From Corynebacterium aurimucosum ATCC 700975 (GTDB taxonomy: Bacteria > Actinomycetota > Actinomycetes > Mycobacteriales > Mycobacteriaceae): DNA of 64,000 nt. Below the pieces are notes generated by a model, which saw only the letters and a list, made by a program, of their open reading frames with translations, had not been told where the DNA came from and ran no database searches. Positions within the stretch are counted from its first letter, which is position 1. Each line of letters opens with the position of its first letter. This document shows, piece after piece, positions 8,052-14,947 of the stretch. The stretch covers positions 62,001 through 126,000 of the forward strand of contig NC_012590.1 in assembly GCF_000022905.1 (NCBI RefSeq), given 5' to 3'. A program made the translations under genes and the position numbers.

Positions 8052-8140
8052 TACGGACCGGCGGTGAGCTCCACACCGCACGCGTTACCGGATTAGTCAT
8101 GGGGATAGGGCCCGCCGCTTCCACGCGGCGGGCTTCTTTC
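8046..8140 (+). ncRNA. Candidate structured small RNA, possibly iron-regulated
   Basis: The promoter at 8009-8038 predicts a start near 8045-8046, and a strong terminator ends at about 8140, giving an RNA of about 95 nt. Helix 1 pairs CTAATACGG (8048-8056) with CCGGATTAG (8088-8096), eight of nine pairs, closing right at the predicted 5' end. Inside it GCGGTG (8061-8066) pairs perfectly with CACCGC (8074-8079) around a 7-base loop. A short single-stranded linker leads to the terminator hairpin. No ORF of useful length fits inside. It could instead be an attenuated leader of amn, but amn has its own -10 hexamer after the terminator. It matches no RNA family I know. Confidence 0.45.
8110..8139 (+). 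terminator. Intrinsic terminator before amn
   Basis: GCCCGCCGC (8110-8118) and GCGGCGGGC (8125-8133) form a perfect 9-bp stem with a 6-base loop, followed by TTCTTT. It ends transcription from the DtxR-box promoter before amn begins at 8159. Confidence 0.85.
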
Positions 8141-8145
8141 ATGGA

Positions 8146-8151
8146 TACACT
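8146..8151 (+). promoter_or_regulatory. -10 hexamer of amn (leaderless)
   Basis: TACACT lies seven bases before the ATG at 8159 and directly after the terminator. It places the amn transcription start at the ATG and argues against the longer reading frame that would begin inside the terminator. Confidence 0.5.
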
Positions 8152-8158
8152 CGCGAGC

Positions 8159-9562
8159 ATGACTGACCTGCAGCATGTCCATTCCGTCAATGAAGCGGTT
8201 GCTCGCCTCTGCGAGCTTTATGACAAGTCCTGTGCGCTTGCACGTGAAGCATTGGCCTCAGGGGACCACGACGCCTACCGCCACGTGGTTTACCCGAAGA
8301 TCACCGTGCATATTCGCCAGTGGACGCCCATCGACCGCTCTGAACCTTTCGGCTACGTGGACCAAGAGGGCCGCTACTCGGCAGTGATTTCCAAACCATG
8401 GCTGATTCGTGATTACCTCATAGAGCAGCTCACGCGGCTTAGCAACAACTACCCGTGTGATCTTTATGTGGGCCAATCAGATGAGCGCATCCCACCGGAA
8501 TATATCCGGGGCACTACACACATTCCCCAGGACCGGGGTAATATCCCCCGGCCTACACTCGACGCCGTCCACGACGGAATCGTCGATGGCGCATGGAAAG
8601 CCTTCCATGGGAAAGACAAACCGCTCTTTCACTTTGGCCCGCAGCGCTTCGACATCGCCTGCGCCCGCATCGAGCACTACACCGGCATTGAGGTGGACAC
8701 CGTGCAGAAGTACATCCTGTTCACCAACTACGCCATGCACACCACCGAGTTCGTTAAGTTCGGCCTGCGCGAGCTGGCGCGGGAAGACTCCCGCTACACC
8801 GCGCTCGTGCTGCCCACGGGGGAGACCATCCACCCTAATGACGCGGTGCTTCTCGACGTCGATGAGCTCACCCTCACCTCCCGCTACCAGATGCCGCGAT
8901 TTGATCTCATCACCGCCGGCGGCGATGGCATCACGATGATCAACATCGGCGTCGGCCCCTCCAACGCCAAAACCATCACGGACTGTCTCGCGGTGCTGCG
9001 CCCCGAGGCCTGGATCATGATCGGCCACTGCGCAGGGCTTGATGGCCGCATGCGCATCGGAGACCTCATCCTGGGCAACGCCTACCAGCGCGAGGACCAC
9101 ATCCTCGACGGCACCGTCACCACCAGCAACCCGATTCCCGCCATCCCGGAGATCCAGCGCATGCTGGAGGCCGCCGTCGAAGAGGTGTATGGGAAAGACA
9201 ATTCGCTCATGCGCACCGGCACGGTGCTCTCCACCGATGACCGCAACTGGGAGTGGCGCACCTCCCGGGATTTGTGGGAATGGCTGCGCCACTCCACCGC
9301 AGTGGCAGTAGATATGGAATCCTGCACCCTCGCCGCCAACGGCTACCGCTACCGCATCCCGTACGGCACACTGCTATCCGTGTCCGATCTTCCATTGCAC
9401 GCCGTGCCTAAACTTCCTGCCCAAGCGCAGGCCTTTTATTCGAATTCCAAGGAGGCCCACGTCATGTGCGCGGTCCGCGCGGTGGAGGCCCTAGCGGAGA
9501 ATCCGGAGCGGCTGCGCACCCGCAAACTGCGGCGAACAGTGGCAGAGGTTCCGTTCCGCTGA
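8159..9562 (+). CDS. amn: AMP nucleosidase
   Basis: 467 residues from the ATG at 8159 (upstream in-frame starts fall in the terminator). It cleaves AMP to adenine and ribose 5-phosphate, feeding purine salvage. The N-terminal domain (about residues 1-170) is the Amn-specific regulatory region, with the SEPFGYVDQEG and SKPWLIRDYL blocks. The C-terminal domain is the nucleoside phosphorylase-like fold: MINIGVGPSNAKTITDCL, GHCAGLDGRMRIGDLILG, and VDMESCTLAANGYRYRIPYG, with the Glu that holds the ribose. Length fits the family. A purine-type phosphoribosyltransferase follows 53 bases later. Confidence 0.9.
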   Translation: MTDLQHVHSVNEAVARLCELYDKSCALAREALASGDHDAYRHVVYPKITVHIRQWTPIDRSEPFGYVDQEGRYSAVISKPWLIRDYLIEQLTRLSNNYPCDLYVGQSDERIPPEYIRGTTHIPQDRGNIPRPTLDAVHDGIVDGAWKAFHGKDKPLFHFGPQRFDIACARIEHYTGIEVDTVQKYILFTNYAMHTTEFVKFGLRELAREDSRYTALVLPTGETIHPNDAVLLDVDELTLTSRYQMPRFDLITAGGDGITMINIGVGPSNAKTITDCLAVLRPEAWIMIGHCAGLDGRMRIGDLILGNAYQREDHILDGTVTTSNPIPAIPEIQRMLEAAVEEVYGKDNSLMRTGTVLSTDDRNWEWRTSRDLWEWLRHSTAVAVDMESCTLAANGYRYRIPYGTLLSVSDLPLHAVPKLPAQAQAFYSNSKEAHVMCAVRAVEALAENPERLRTRKLRRTVAEVPFR

Positions 9563-9615
9563 GGTAGATGATTAAACTGAAAGAAATGCACAATCTGGCG
9601 AAGGAGACCTAGACG

Positions 9616-10131
9616 ATGAGCACCCCGGAGTGGTGGAACCCGGAACGCGAGAACCTGACCTGGGAGGTCTTCGGTGAGGCCAGTCGCTTCCTATCCCAGG
9701 AAATCGTGGATTCGGGCTGGTTCCCTGACCTCATTGTGGGCGTGGCCCGCGGTGGATTGATCCCGGCCGGCGCCATTGGCTACGCCATCGGCGTCAAGGA
9801 GATGGGCGCTATCAACGTGGAGTTCTACACCGATATTGGTGAGACCCTCCCAGAGCCGATTCTTCTTAACCCGCAGCTGGATACGGACTCGCTCAAGGAC
9901 AAGAAGGTCCTCGTCGTTGATGACGTGGCGGATTCCGGCAAGACCCTCGACCTCGTGGTCAACCTTTTGGAACAGACCGCTTCCGAGGTCAAGTCCGCGG
10001 TGATCTACACCAAGCCGACCACCATCTTTGAGCCGGACTTCTCGTGGAAGAAGACCGACCAGTGGATCAACTTCGCGTGGTCCGTCCTGCCAGTCATCAC
10101 GCGCGATGGCTCTTTCCAGGAAGGACATTAA
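9616..10131 (+). CDS. Purine-type phosphoribosyltransferase
   Basis: 171 residues. The PRPP-binding loop VLVVDDVADSGKTL (two acidic residues, then the phosphate loop) is characteristic of type I phosphoribosyltransferases. The earlier VGVARGGLIPAG holds the pyrophosphate-binding loop. The C-terminal part (KKTDQWINFAW) fits the xanthine/hypoxanthine-guanine group, which makes nucleotides from free bases. Position behind amn suggests purine salvage. AAGGAGACC lies in front of the ATG. The stop overlaps the next start (TAATG), coupling it to the SulP transporter, which could carry a related substrate. Confidence 0.8.
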   Translation: MSTPEWWNPERENLTWEVFGEASRFLSQEIVDSGWFPDLIVGVARGGLIPAGAIGYAIGVKEMGAINVEFYTDIGETLPEPILLNPQLDTDSLKDKKVLVVDDVADSGKTLDLVVNLLEQTASEVKSAVIYTKPTTIFEPDFSWKKTDQWINFAWSVLPVITRDGSFQEGH

Positions 10132-11579
10132 TGCCAGAAGCCTCCGCCGGTTCTTTCCGCGCGGCCTTCAGCTCGCCCGCCCGCTTCCGCAAGGAGGTGT
10201 TTGGCGGGCTTGCTGTTGCGCTGGCCCTCATCCCGGAAGTCTTAAGTTTTTCTATCCTCGCCGGGCTCGACCCCAAGGTGGGGCTCTTCGCCTCCGTCAT
10301 CATGGCGATGTCCATCGCCGTGACCGGCGGGCGCCCGGCCATGGTTTCTGCTGCAGCTGGCTCTGTTGCCGTGGTCATCGCACCACTTGCCCACGAGCAC
10401 GGCCTGCAATACGTGCTGCTGACCATCTGGATGGCGGGAATTCTGCAGGTGGTGATGGCCGTGCTGGGCGTCGCCAAGCTCATGCGTTTCATCCCCCGCA
10501 GCGTCATGCTGGGTTTCGTCAACGCCCTGGGCATCCTCATGTTCACCGCGCAGCTGAGCCACCTGTGGAACGTGCCGTGGCTGGTGTATGTCCTCGTCGC
10601 ATTGGGCCTGCTGATCATGGTGGTATGGCCCCGAATCACCACGGTGATCCCCGCCCCGCTCGTGGCGATCGTGGTGGTTACCGTGCTGACTGTAATTTTT
10701 GGGTGGCAGGTTCCCGACGTCGCGGATCAAGGTGAGCTTCCGACCTCCCTGCCCGGTTTCGTCATTCCAGACGTGCCGTTTACCCGCGAGACCTTCCTCC
10801 TCTGCCTTCCCTATGCACTGGGCGTGGCACTGGTCGGCCTCATGGAATCTCTGCTCACCGCCAAGCTTGTCGATGACCTCACGGATACCCATTCCGATAA
10901 GACACGCGAATCCGTAGGACAGGGCATCGGCAACATGCTCGCCGCAGCCATCGGCGGCATGGGCGTGTGCGCGATGATCGGCCAGACCATGATCAACGTC
11001 AAGGAATCCCAGGCGCGCACGCGTTTGTCGACGTTCCTCGCCGGCGTCTTCCTCCTCGTCCTCATCCTCGTGTTGGGGGACACCGTAGGGAAAATCCCCA
11101 TGGCTGCTCTCGTGGCGGTCATGTTCATGGTGTCTTTCCACACCGTGGATTGGCGCTCGGTGCGCACGATTCACCGCATGCCTCTGAGCGAAACCCTCGT
11201 CATGCTGGTGACGGTGGTTGGCACTTTGGCCACGAATAACCTAGCGGTCGGTGTGATTCTCGGTGTCCTTACCGCCTCGGTGGCCTTTGCACGCCGCGTC
11301 GCCCACCTCGTGTCAGTGGAGCTGGAGGGCAATGTTTATACCGTGCGCGGCCAGCTCTTCTTCGCCTCCTCGAACGATCTGGTCTATGCCTTTGACTACA
11401 CCCTGCCGGTGGACAAGGTCATCGTGGATTTCTCAGAGGCCGATATTTGGGATGCCTCAACCGTGGCGGTACTCCAGGCTGTGGAAAGCAAGTACGCAAG
11501 CCGTGGAATAGCGGTGGAATTCCGCGGCCTTGATGGTGTGAGCCTCGCGCGTTACCAGCGGATCTCAGATTTGGGTTAG
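10131..11579 (+). CDS. SulP family anion/solute transporter with STAS domain
   Basis: 482 residues; the start at 10131 overlaps the previous stop codon. The N-terminal part has about ten to twelve membrane helices with SulP family blocks: GGLAVALALIPEVLSF, SAAAGSVAVVIAPL, FVNALGILMFTAQL, and TESxxT-like ESLLTAKLVDD followed by GQGIGNMLAAAIGGMG. The C-terminal about 90 residues form a cytoplasmic STAS domain (VYTVRGQLFFASSNDL, VDFSEADIWDAST). SulP proteins move sulfate, bicarbonate or dicarboxylates. Coupling to a purine enzyme is unusual for a sulfate carrier, so the substrate should be left open. Confidence 0.8.
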   Translation: MPEASAGSFRAAFSSPARFRKEVFGGLAVALALIPEVLSFSILAGLDPKVGLFASVIMAMSIAVTGGRPAMVSAAAGSVAVVIAPLAHEHGLQYVLLTIWMAGILQVVMAVLGVAKLMRFIPRSVMLGFVNALGILMFTAQLSHLWNVPWLVYVLVALGLLIMVVWPRITTVIPAPLVAIVVVTVLTVIFGWQVPDVADQGELPTSLPGFVIPDVPFTRETFLLCLPYALGVALVGLMESLLTAKLVDDLTDTHSDKTRESVGQGIGNMLAAAIGGMGVCAMIGQTMINVKESQARTRLSTFLAGVFLLVLILVLGDTVGKIPMAALVAVMFMVSFHTVDWRSVRTIHRMPLSETLVMLVTVVGTLATNNLAVGVILGVLTASVAFARRVAHLVSVELEGNVYTVRGQLFFASSNDLVYAFDYTLPVDKVIVDFSEADIWDASTVAVLQAVESKYASRGIAVEFRGLDGVSLARYQRISDLG

Positions 11580-11594
11580 GTAAACCTACCAGAA
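11576..11594 (+). promoter_or_regulatory. Possible DtxR site upstream of ferritin
   Basis: TTAGGTAAACCTACCAGAA overlaps the sulP stop codon and agrees with 13 of 19 positions of the DtxR consensus; its core TAGGT-AA-ACCTA is a perfect inverted repeat. It ends about 97 bases before the ferritin ATG. In C. glutamicum DtxR activates ferritin from an upstream site, which fits this position. The match is partial. Confidence 0.4.
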
Positions 11595-11691
11595 AAAGTG
11601 TTATGACGTGCGAGTTTGCTTAAGATCACCTTGCTAGCGCGCCCGATTTTTTTCTGTATTGTGGGAACAACACACGAAAGGAATAACTCTT

Positions 11692-12174
11692 ATGGATGAG
11701 AAACTGCAAACGCTCCTCAACGCCCAGGTCAATAATGAGCACGGCGCAGCCCTGATTTACACTCAGCTGGCCTACGAGATGGACAACCTGTCCTTCCCAG
11801 GCATGCGCGATTGGTTCTTCAAGCAGGCAGAGGAAGAGCGCGAGCACGCACAGAAGTTCGCCGAGCACCTGCTGGACCGCGGCTACCGCGTCGAGCTGGA
11901 GGATATCCAGGTCGGCTCCGTCAAGGCCGCCACCCCGCTCGATGCTTTTGAGGCATCCCTCGCGCATGAGCAGAAGGTCTCGGAGCAGATCCGGGAGATC
12001 GCCCGCACCGCAGATGCGGCTGGGGATCTTGATTCCCGCGGTCTCATCAACTGGTTCTTGGATGAGCAGGTGGAGGAAGAGTCCTCCGTGTCTGAGATCA
12101 TTGATCAGCTCAAGCTCGTGGGCAATGACGGCTCGGGCTTGCTGCGCATCGATGGTTCGTTGGCGCAACGGTAA
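11692..12174 (+). CDS. ftn: Ferritin (iron storage)
   Basis: 160 residues. The four-helix ferritin fold shows the ferroxidase ligands: Glu in NNEHGAALIYTQLAYEMD, the EEEREHAQKF block with Glu and His, ASLAHEQKVSEQI and FLDEQVEEESSVSEI. The protein oxidises Fe(II) and stores Fe(III) in a 24-subunit shell in the cytoplasm. GAAAGGAAT provides the ribosome site, and TATTGT in a T-rich context about 35 bases upstream is a plausible -10. A DtxR-like site further upstream suggests iron control. It ends in a strong terminator. Confidence 0.9.
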   Translation: MDEKLQTLLNAQVNNEHGAALIYTQLAYEMDNLSFPGMRDWFFKQAEEEREHAQKFAEHLLDRGYRVELEDIQVGSVKAATPLDAFEASLAHEQKVSEQIREIARTADAAGDLDSRGLINWFLDEQVEEESSVSEIIDQLKLVGNDGSGLLRIDGSLAQR

Positions 12175-12195
12175 CGAAGCCATATAGTTTCTAGG

Positions 12196-12238
12196 AATTC
12201 TCCCACAGCCCCCTGCGGTTGGTGGGAGAATTTCTTTT
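12196..12238 (+). terminator. Intrinsic terminator of ferritin
   Basis: AATTCTCCCAC (12196-12206) and GTGGGAGAATT (12222-12232) form a perfect 11-bp stem, followed by TCTTTT. The next gene's ATG begins at 12239, directly at the end of the T-tract. Confidence 0.9.
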
Positions 12239-12625
12239 ATGACTACAACGCGCCTGATGCTCATTTGCGGTGCCCTGGCCGGCCTTGTGATCGCATTGGT
12301 CGGCGGCACGTGGCTGGCCGCAACGAATATGGCGCTGGGAACCTTCTTCTTCGCTCTCGCCGTGATGCTCGGCCCGTTCGCGGGTCTAGCACTGTTGCTC
12401 TGCGCCGCTGCTGCATCGACGGCGCTGAGCCGCTCCCTGTTTAGCGTCGGCGGCTTGTTCCTCGTGGGGGCCATCTCGACGTTGTGGGCGCACGGCACGC
12501 TGTCGCTCCCGCTCTTCGTGGCGGGCACGCTGACTGGAGCAAGCGCGGTCTGGCTACACTGGGCGCATGGCAAGTTTGCTCTTCGACCTTTATGGCGTGC
12601 TCATGCGGCCCGCCGGGAACTCTGA
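12239..12625 (+). CDS. Small membrane protein
   Basis: 128 residues with four hydrophobic segments (about residues 7-27, 34-56, 60-82 and 85-105) and a short basic tail. No family motif is recognised. Its ATG sits immediately behind the ferritin terminator T-tract, leaving no room for a separate ribosome site, so it is either leaderless or read through from ferritin. Its last 59 bases overlap the HAD hydrolase gene in another frame, an unusually long overlap, so the true 3' end or start of one gene may differ. Hypothetical but composition supports coding. Confidence 0.5.
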   Translation: MTTTRLMLICGALAGLVIALVGGTWLAATNMALGTFFFALAVMLGPFAGLALLLCAAAASTALSRSLFSVGGLFLVGAISTLWAHGTLSLPLFVAGTLTGASAVWLHWAHGKFALRPLWRAHAARREL

Positions 12626-13136
12626 GTTGGAGGATTACCTCCGTCCCGACAATGTAGAGCACTTTTGGTCTCTTTATGAGGAGTTTCGCCCTGCATATGA
12701 CGCTGGGCACCTGAGCGATGCGCAATACTGGGGCCGCATTCGCGCGCTGGCCGGTCTCGCTCCTTTTGATGTCAGTCACGCCATCGAATTGGATACCGAG
12801 CACCTGCTGGTAGCCGACGAAGAAATGGTTCGTGCGGTCCTAGGGTTTATTGGCCAAGGCCATAGTGTTGGCATCCTGGCGAATGTGCCAGCGGCATTGG
12901 GAACCAGGATCCGCCAGACGCAGCCTTGGCTGGAAGAATGCGCCGCCGTGACGCTGAGCTGCGATATCGGGGTGGCCAAGCCGGATCCGGAAGCCTACCT
13001 CGTGGCCGTGGATGCCCTCGGGGCCCAGGCCAAGGACACCCACTTCTTCGACGATCGGCCGGACTTCGTCGCCGGTGCTCAGCACCTTGGGCTCAAGGCC
13101 CACCTTTTTACGGGAATTACTTCAATCCCCTTTTAG
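12567..13136 (+). CDS. HAD family hydrolase
   Basis: 189 residues. Motif I is LLFDLYGVL, in which the nucleophile Asp is kept but the usual second Asp is replaced by Tyr, as in some HAD-IA (YihX-like) members. Motif II is in VGILANVP, motif III has the Lys in DIGVAKPDPEAY, and motif IV is FFDDRPDFV. It probably dephosphorylates a small phosphomonoester in the cytoplasm. TACACT six bases before the ATG supports this start. It converges with the ROK regulator, overlapping by four bases. Confidence 0.8.
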   Translation: MASLLFDLYGVLMRPAGNSELEDYLRPDNVEHFWSLYEEFRPAYDAGHLSDAQYWGRIRALAGLAPFDVSHAIELDTEHLLVADEEMVRAVLGFIGQGHSVGILANVPAALGTRIRQTQPWLEECAAVTLSCDIGVAKPDPEAYLVAVDALGAQAKDTHFFDDRPDFVAGAQHLGLKAHLFTGITSIPF

Positions 13137-14239
13137 GCAGCTTTGGCCTCGCGTCCGAGATCGAGCGGCACCCGCAGCAGAGGATCCAGCGCCACAGCGC
13201 GGGTGCAGGCGCGAACAATCTCGGTGTGTGAGGGAACCATGCGCAGCTCCACCGGGTGGTCGGTGGCCTGGCGTACAGCGGAAGCAAAGAGCTTCGGCGC
13301 TGCCGGATCATCTGAGAAGGCTCCGCCGGCTACCACGAGGGTGTCCGGTTTATGCTCAGCCAAAAGCTCAGCGGCAGTGGCGCCGAGGGAGCGTGCGCGG
13401 TCGTCGAGAAGCGCTCGCGTCTCATCGTCAGCGTTCGCAACCACGTCTGGGAAAGACTCCTCACCTGTCACATCGAGCACCGCCTGCGTAGCGAGAGAGT
13501 CAGGGTCATCGATGTCGAGCTGCACGATCTCATCGCCGACTGTGAGCGCCGCGCCAACGGAGTCATCCGCGTAGAGCACCATGACGGGCTTCTCCGCTCC
13601 CATCTCCGTCGACTGCGTCTCTGAGCCGAGGATGGCCGGGATGACGGAAGACACAACTACCGGAACACCGAACTGATACTCCAGGCGGCTGGCGATGTCC
13701 ATTTCGTCCCACCCCAGGTTGTGGGCGGTGATGCGCCCTGCCTCGTTGACGCTGCCGGAGGTGGTCACGCCGACTGACACCAAGCGGCGATCCAGGCCGG
13801 CCATGAGGCGATTAACGCCTGCGATGATGTGCTCAATGACGTCACTCGCGCTCAGGCGAGAAACCGGTGTAGCCACGTCTTCCTCGCGGAGCGTGCGTCC
13901 TTGCGTGTCAAAGAAGGCGATGTGGGTAAAGGCGGTACCGACGGCAATGCCGGCCAGCATCCAGTCATTATCCGCTACCTCCAAGGGCACTGTGGGGCGC
14001 CCGCGACCGCGGGACTGCGTCAAATCCGTGCGCTGGCGGATCAGTCCAGCACCCAAAAGCGCGGCGGTGGCGCGGGTGATTGTGGGCTGGGAGAGTCCCG
14101 TGGCTTCGACAAGCTCACTGCGGGTGACAACGGGGTTGAGTCGAATGATGTGGAGGCACTTCGCCGCTGGGGTGCGGGGGCGCGTGAACACGGGACCGGA
14201 TTTAATCATGGCGTCAAGTATAAATTCACCAGACCGCAT
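13133..14239 (-). CDS. ROK family transcriptional regulator
   Basis: 368 residues. The N-terminal winged helix-turn-helix (about residues 22-80) contains SELVEATGLSQPTITRATAALLGAGLI. The C-terminal ROK domain has a sugar-kinase-like ATPase fold (AGIAVGTAFTHIAFFD, SVGVTTSGSVNEAG, DTLVVAGGAFSDD). The usual ROK zinc motif CxCGxxGC is absent, so a metal-free effector pocket is likely. Such proteins repress sugar or amino-sugar genes and respond to a sugar ligand. No sugar operon is adjacent. Two inverted repeats in the short divergent spacer suggest autoregulation together with the LOG-family gene. Confidence 0.75.
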   Translation of the reverse strand: MRSGEFILDAMIKSGPVFTRPRTPAAKCLHIIRLNPVVTRSELVEATGLSQPTITRATAALLGAGLIRQRTDLTQSRGRGRPTVPLEVADNDWMLAGIAVGTAFTHIAFFDTQGRTLREEDVATPVSRLSASDVIEHIIAGVNRLMAGLDRRLVSVGVTTSGSVNEAGRITAHNLGWDEMDIASRLEYQFGVPVVVSSVIPAILGSETQSTEMGAEKPVMVLYADDSVGAALTVGDEIVQLDIDDPDSLATQAVLDVTGEESFPDVVANADDETRALLDDRARSLGATAAELLAEHKPDTLVVAGGAFSDDPAAPKLFASAVRQATDHPVELRMVPSHTEIVRACTRAVALDPLLRVPLDLGREAKAA

Positions 14240-14242
14240 TGT

Positions 14243-14279
14243 CTAATAGAAATTAGGATTCAGTAGACATCATGGTCTA
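14243..14279. promoter_or_regulatory. Two inverted repeats between the ROK regulator and LOG gene
   Basis: CTAAT-AGAA-ATTAG (14243-14256) and TAGAC-ATCATG-GTCTA (14264-14279) lie side by side in the 68-base divergent spacer, just upstream of the LOG-gene -10. They are candidate operators, most simply for the adjacent ROK regulator. Confidence 0.4.
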
Positions 14280-14307
14280 GAAATGCGCCTGCGATAGAGT
14301 GATACCC

Positions 14308-14877
14308 ATGGATTCTGTTGCTGTGTACTGCGGCTCCGCCGCCGGAAACTCTGAGGCCTATAGCCAAGCCGCGCACCATTTGGGGGAGGAGCTCGCGCGC
14401 CGAAACCTCACCCTGGTCTATGGCGGTGGTGACGTAGGCCTGATGGGTATCGTTGCGGACTCCTGCCTTGCCGCCGGCGGAACCGTCATTGGAGTAATCC
14501 CGCGCCAGCTCGTCGATTACGAGCTTTCCCACCAGCGGGTAACCCAGCTCGAGGTGGTCGACACCATGGCCCAGCGCAAGACGCGCATGGAGGAGCTCGC
14601 CGATGCCTTCGTGTGCCTGCCGGGTGGCGTGGGGACCTTGGAGGAGCTCACCGAGGTCCTCACCTTGCAGCAGTTGGGGAACATCGATGGCCCGGTGGGA
14701 CTCGTAGACGTGAACGGCTACTGGCAGCCGTTTACAAAAATGTACTCCGCAATGGTGCAGGAGGGGTTTGTTCAAAAACGCTTCCTCGATGCGCTCGTGG
14801 TCAATGCCGATCCAGCTGAAGTGCTGAACGAATTCGCATCCTGGGTGAGCCCGGGTAGCAAGTGGAGCAACAATTAG
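14308..14877 (+). CDS. LOG family protein (TIGR00730, cytokinin-type nucleotide hydrolase)
   Basis: 189 residues from the ATG at 14308. TAGAGT (14295-14300) seven bases upstream supports it over the GTG at 14299. The family motif PGGVGTLEE is present, with an upstream Arg in AQRKTRMEEL. LOG proteins are Rossmann-like phosphoribohydrolases that release a free base from N6-modified AMP. In actinobacteria some act on cytokinin-like adenosine monophosphates. It is cytoplasmic. The N-terminal VYCGSAAGNSEAY and VYGGGDVGLMGIVAD blocks match the family. Confidence 0.85.
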   Translation: MDSVAVYCGSAAGNSEAYSQAAHHLGEELARRNLTLVYGGGDVGLMGIVADSCLAAGGTVIGVIPRQLVDYELSHQRVTQLEVVDTMAQRKTRMEELADAFVCLPGGVGTLEELTEVLTLQQLGNIDGPVGLVDVNGYWQPFTKMYSAMVQEGFVQKRFLDALVVNADPAEVLNEFASWVSPGSKWSNN

Positions 14878-14947
14878 CTAACAACCTGGTAAATAAGGCG
14901 GCGCCGGGTTGGCCCAAAGCCCCAGATCTTCGTTAGACTTCGCCCTT

